Assembly (NCBI GenBank): GCA_900551365.1
Contig: URVZ01000002.1
Location: 22,562-86,561, forward strand
Length of the DNA: 64,000 bases
DNA from: an uncultured Collinsella sp.
GTDB lineage: Bacteria > Actinomycetota > Coriobacteriia > Coriobacteriales > Coriobacteriaceae
Direction: 5' to 3'
The notes beneath the pieces were generated by a model. That model was not told the origin of the DNA, did not search any database, and saw only the letters and a list, made by a program, of their open reading frames with translations. This document shows positions 61,070 through 64,000 of this stretch, piece by piece. A program made the translations under genes and the position numbers. Numbering within the stretch: position 1 is the stretch's first letter; every line of letters begins with the position of its first letter.

Positions 61070-61480
61070 CTAAACCACGATCCCGTTGCAGTGGTCGATT
61101 TCGTGCTGGATGATCTCGGCGGTGTAGCCCGAGAAGTTTTTGATGCGGTGGACAAAGTTCTCGTCCAAATACTCCACCTTGATGCGGCGATAGCGGGTAC
61201 AGGGACGCTCACCGGCCAGCGAGAGGCATCCTTCGCTCGTCTGATAGGAATTGACCTGCTCAAGAATTTGAGGGTTGTACATCAGCAGCGCCCTGTTGCC
61301 GTCCTTTACGCAGATGATGCGTTTGCGCACGCCAATCATGTTGGCGGCAAGGCCCACGCACTCGTGCTCATGCTCGTGTAGTGTATCTAGGAGGTCCTGC
61401 CCGGTCGCGGCGTCATCGGGGCCCGCGTCTTCGGAAGGCAGGCGCAAAAAGAACTCGGATTTCATGATGGGCTTAATCAT
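61070..61480 (-). CDS. Peptide deformylase
   Basis: The 136-residue metalloprotease-fold enzyme has motif 1 VGLAANMIG (usual GLAAxQ, with Met for Gln), motif 2 SEGCLSLAG with the metal cysteine, and motif 3 IIQHEIDHCNG with HExxH. It removes the formyl group from nascent proteins. It is shorter than the E. coli enzyme but complete for this class. Unlike the relative at 47012-47431, the catalytic glutamate is present. ATG 61480 follows GAGGAG at 6 nt; upstream codons lack homology. Confidence 0.9.
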   Translation of the reverse strand: MIKPIMKSEFFLRLPSEDAGPDDAATGQDLLDTLHEHEHECVGLAANMIGVRKRIICVKDGNRALLMYNPQILEQVNSYQTSEGCLSLAGERPCTRYRRIKVEYLDENFVHRIKNFSGYTAEIIQHEIDHCNGIVV

Positions 61481-61580
61481 GGCGGGCTCCTCATGTCTCA
61501 TGCTTTCGTGGACTTTTAATAATAGCGCGGAAGGAAAGCTGTGCGTCCGCGTTACAATCTTTCGATGTTGGACCATGTTG

Positions 61581-61639
61581 CCAGACTCGTCGTGTACGGC
61601 GTCTGGCGTAAGTCTAGGGCTCATTTTTCGCCCTGGACT
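61581..61639 (+). promoter_or_regulatory. Two-hairpin leader of MFS gene
   Basis: CCAGAC/GTCTGG (61581-61586 with 61601-61606) and AGTCTAGGGC/GCCCTGGACT (61611-61620 with 61630-61639, one G-T pair) form consecutive hairpins between a TACAAT -10 box (about 61550) and the MFS start. A drug-responsive attenuator is possible but unproven. Confidence 0.4.
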
Positions 61640-61685
61640 GTTCCTCTGGGGCGATGCGACTGTCGTTCCAAGAGGAAGGAAATGC

Positions 61686-63101
61686 ATGGGGAGCAAATCT
61701 CAGCAACAAGTTCAAGCACCGCCATCGGCCACTGCGGCGATTCTCGTCGTAATGTATATTGCAGCCTTTGTTGCCGCGTTTAACGAGAACATCATTAACG
61801 TGGCGTTGCACGACATTATGGCGGCCTTTTCGGTGAGTGCCACCACGGCGCAGTGGCTCGTTTCGGGCTACATGATCGTGACGTCGATCTTTACGGCCAT
61901 CATGGCCTTCCTGTCCGGCCGTTTCTCGACGCGCAAGCTGCTGTTTTTCGCATGCGGATGCATGGTCGCCGGCGAAGTTCTGTGCCTGGTCGCTCCGTCG
62001 TTTGGCGTTTTGCTGCCAAGTCGTATTTTGCAGGCTGCGGGATCGGGCATCTTGTTTCCGCTCATGATGAACGTGGTGCTGTCTTGCGCCCCGCGCGAGA
62101 AGCTCGGTCTGTATCTGAGCCTGGGCGGTGCCTGCATTACGCTAGGGCCGGCGTTTGGACCCGTAATCAGCGGTCTTATGTGCACGTTGTTTGGCTGGAG
62201 GGCGGTGTTCGTAGTGCCGCTGGTGGGCGGCATTGTGGTCGCTGCGGCGGGCGTTAAGCTTGTTCAGAATGTCGGAGAGCGCTCGAACACCACGCTTGAT
62301 ATTCTGTCGGTTGTTTTGCTCGCCGCCGACATTACGGCATTTGTGTATTCCGTAGGCGAGTTCTCGACCAATCTGATTGCCGGCATTGTGGCGCTTTTCG
62401 CCGCCATTGTGCTGCTCGGCCTGTTTGCGGCCCGTCAGCTCAAACTCGAGCATCCGGTGCTTAACGTGCGTCCCATGGCGAGCGTTCGTTTTTGGCCTGC
62501 GTGCCTGCTTGTGGTGGTGTCGATGATGACGACGTTCTCGATGAGTGTTTTGTTGCCGCTCTATTTTGAGGGTGCCTACGGCATGACCGCACTTGTTGCG
62601 GGCCTGCTCATTTTGCCGGCGATTGCCTGCAACGCCGTGACCTCGATTGTGGGCGGACGCGTGATGGACGCCCGTGGCGCATGGCCGCTGCTGCCGGTCG
62701 GCTTTGCCCTGATTGCCGTGGGGCAGACTGCCATCTCGATGACGGCGGCAAGCATGAACATCGGCGTCGTCGTGGCGCTGACCGTTGTGGTGTATGCCGG
62801 AGTCGGTTTGGTGCTGAGCCCCTCGCAAACGGCCGGCTTGGAGACGCTACCCGCCGCTGAACATCCTCACGGAACGGCATTGCTTAACACGTGGAATATG
62901 ATTGCCGCATCGTTTGGCCCGTCGCTGTTTATCGGTCTGCTCTCGAGTTCTGCTGCGACCGCCGGCGCCGCTGGCGCTGCGACAGACGTTGCCCAGGCGA
63001 TTGGATTTGCAGCTGCCGTGCGTGTAGCGGCTGTAATTGCCGTGGTCGGGTTCGTGGCGTCGCTGGTGTACGCTCGTCGCGAGTCACACATGTCGCATTA
63101 A
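61686..63101 (+). CDS. MFS transporter (DHA2, EmrB/LmrB-like)
   Basis: The 471-residue protein has about 14 TM helices, as in DHA2 drug:H+ antiporters, with AFNENIINVALHDIMAAF at TM1 (usual LDxTIVNVALP), LVSGYMIVTSIFTAIMAFLSGRFSTRKLL at motif A, and ILQAAGSGILFPLMM. The last helix region is alanine-rich. It probably exports drugs or metabolites; the substrate is unknown. ATG 61686 follows AGGAAGGA; the upstream open frame belongs to the leader. Confidence 0.9.
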   Translation: MGSKSQQQVQAPPSATAAILVVMYIAAFVAAFNENIINVALHDIMAAFSVSATTAQWLVSGYMIVTSIFTAIMAFLSGRFSTRKLLFFACGCMVAGEVLCLVAPSFGVLLPSRILQAAGSGILFPLMMNVVLSCAPREKLGLYLSLGGACITLGPAFGPVISGLMCTLFGWRAVFVVPLVGGIVVAAAGVKLVQNVGERSNTTLDILSVVLLAADITAFVYSVGEFSTNLIAGIVALFAAIVLLGLFAARQLKLEHPVLNVRPMASVRFWPACLLVVVSMMTTFSMSVLLPLYFEGAYGMTALVAGLLILPAIACNAVTSIVGGRVMDARGAWPLLPVGFALIAVGQTAISMTAASMNIGVVVALTVVVYAGVGLVLSPSQTAGLETLPAAEHPHGTALLNTWNMIAASFGPSLFIGLLSSSAATAGAAGAATDVAQAIGFAAAVRVAAVIAVVGFVASLVYARRESHMSH

Positions 63102-63253
63102 TGTGTGCACATAGATTCTGCAGCTAGATTGGATGGCGACACCATAAACTAATGGACGTTTTGCCGAGAGGCATGATTGTTTAAAGCGCAAAGAGTGCGC
63201 GACGGGCCCCGCGAATGGGGCGATGATGCCCGAGAGGGCCAAGAAGGAGTCTC

Positions 63254-64000
63254 ATGTCCGAGAACGAAGAGATCATGAACGAGACCGAGAACGAGACCAT
63301 GGCTGCCGAGGTCGAGGCAGTCGAGACCGTGGAGACCGAAGCTGCCGAGATTGAGGTTGCTGACGAGGTTTCCGCCGAGGAGGAGGCCGAGGTTGTCGAG
63401 GCCGCCGTTGATTACGATGACGAGGAGCTGATGGACAAGATGCAGAAGGCCGCCCGCCTGCTGCGTAGCCGTCGCTTTGCTATTTCCAAGGAGGAGGAGG
63501 CCAAGGCCGAGCGCATGGCGAACATCGAGCGCGCCATCAAGCTTCTTGACCTCAAGCCCAAGATGGAGCAGAAGGAAATGTCCGACCTGCTGGGCATGCG
63601 CCTCCGTGAGCTTGATGGCCTGATGGCCGAGGCCGAGGCTGCCGATCTGGTCGGCCGCATCGACGACGCCGAGGGCGATATGCGCAAGATCGTCGTCTTC
63701 GCCGCCGAGGATGCCGCTGAGGGCCTGGTCGAGCTTGCCAACAAGAAGGAGAAGCTCCTGCCCGAGCTTTCTTACGAGGAGGCCACCGAGCTGATGGCCG
63801 CCCTCGATAAGGTTATCGCTCCGCTCGTCGCCATGGGCCTGGACGAGGATCGCGGTCCTCGCGGCGGCCGTGACGACCGTGGTGGCCGTGGCGGCGACCG
63901 TGGCGGTCGCGGCGGCTTTGGCGATCGTGGTGGCCGTGGCGGCGACCGTGGCGGTCGCGGTGGCGATCGTGGCGGCCGTGGCGGTTTTGGTGACCGTGGC
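63254..64000 (+). CDS. Acidic protein with RGG-repeat tail (3' end beyond window)
   Basis: The frame from ATG 63254 (AAGGAG 7 nt upstream) stays open to the window end: 249 codons. Residues 1-55 are very acidic (Glu-rich), 60-195 are helical with a possible winged-helix segment (KMEQKEMSDLLGMRLRELDGLMAEAE), and from about 200 come repeats of RGG/DRGGRGG. RGG tails usually bind RNA, so an RNA-associated or DNA-associated role is plausible. The end and full length are not visible. Function unknown. Confidence 0.75.
   Translation, partial: MSENEEIMNETENETMAAEVEAVETVETEAAEIEVADEVSAEEEAEVVEAAVDYDDEELMDKMQKAARLLRSRRFAISKEEEAKAERMANIERAIKLLDLKPKMEQKEMSDLLGMRLRELDGLMAEAEAADLVGRIDDAEGDMRKIVVFAAEDAAEGLVELANKKEKLLPELSYEEATELMAALDKVIAPLVAMGLDEDRGPRGGRDDRGGRGGDRGGRGGFGDRGGRGGDRGGRGGDRGGRGGFGDRG

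Overview
The window looks like a chromosomal segment of a Gram-positive gut actinobacterium of class Coriobacteriia, most probably Collinsella (inference). It is GC-rich, with dense short operons, strong AAGGAG-type ribosome binding sites and GTG starts. It carries a choloylglycine (bile salt) hydrolase, a TPP-riboswitch thiamine-salvage operon, LAATGD-type sortase-anchored wall proteins, several EamA exporters and LysR regulators, and small hairpin repeats scattered between genes. I saw no rRNA, tRNA, CRISPR array, prophage or intact insertion sequence.

Region by region. 1-14.4 kb: K+ channel, LOG hydrolase, ClC channel, EFR1 flavodoxin-ferredoxin, an EamA permease, a GntR/ABC operon with a clear operator, release factor 3, a VUT-family (queuosine precursor type) transporter, an SDR, uracil-DNA glycosylase, an EamA/LysR divergent pair and a MATE exporter. 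Near-identical 22-bp-arm hairpins lie at both ends of this block. 14.4-28.1 kb: RNA-modification enzymes (RlmA-like, RsmJ-like, TrmL-like), a Tet(M)-like ribosomal GTPase, a short UvrA2-type ABC protein overlapping the end of an AAA+ ATPase/winged-helix gene, a second such AAA+ gene facing it, a CobW GTPase, an ArsC-like protein without its cysteine, and an FMN reductase-like protein. 28.2-41.3 kb: two multidomain c-di-GMP proteins, a patatin, a thiM / thiamine-binding / thiE operon, a HAD phosphatase, LysR plus a MetE-like methyltransferase, a uracil permease and an esterase.

41.4-54.7 kb: two tandem paralogous surface proteins. The duplication also copied the last codons of the neighbouring purine permease, so its breakpoint can still be read. 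Then come an unusual deformylase-like protein (HMIDH instead of HExxH), a 103-nt inverted repeat, bile salt hydrolase, Kup, a second EamA/LysR pair, and an XRE-aminotransferase fusion preceded by repeated TTGAAC operator sites. 54.9-61.0 kb: an amidohydrolase-fold protein lacking most usual metal ligands, two ceramidase-like proteins and a PTS EIIBC permease, followed by a convergent LysR gene. This is the best candidate for an undescribed catabolic system. 61-64 kb: a canonical deformylase, an MFS exporter with a structured leader, and an acidic protein with an RGG tail cut by the window end.

Several units appear to be wired as regulator plus transporter or enzyme: GntR/ABC, two LysR/EamA pairs, LysR/MetE-like and XRE-aminotransferase. 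Palindromes lie in or near the control regions of these units.
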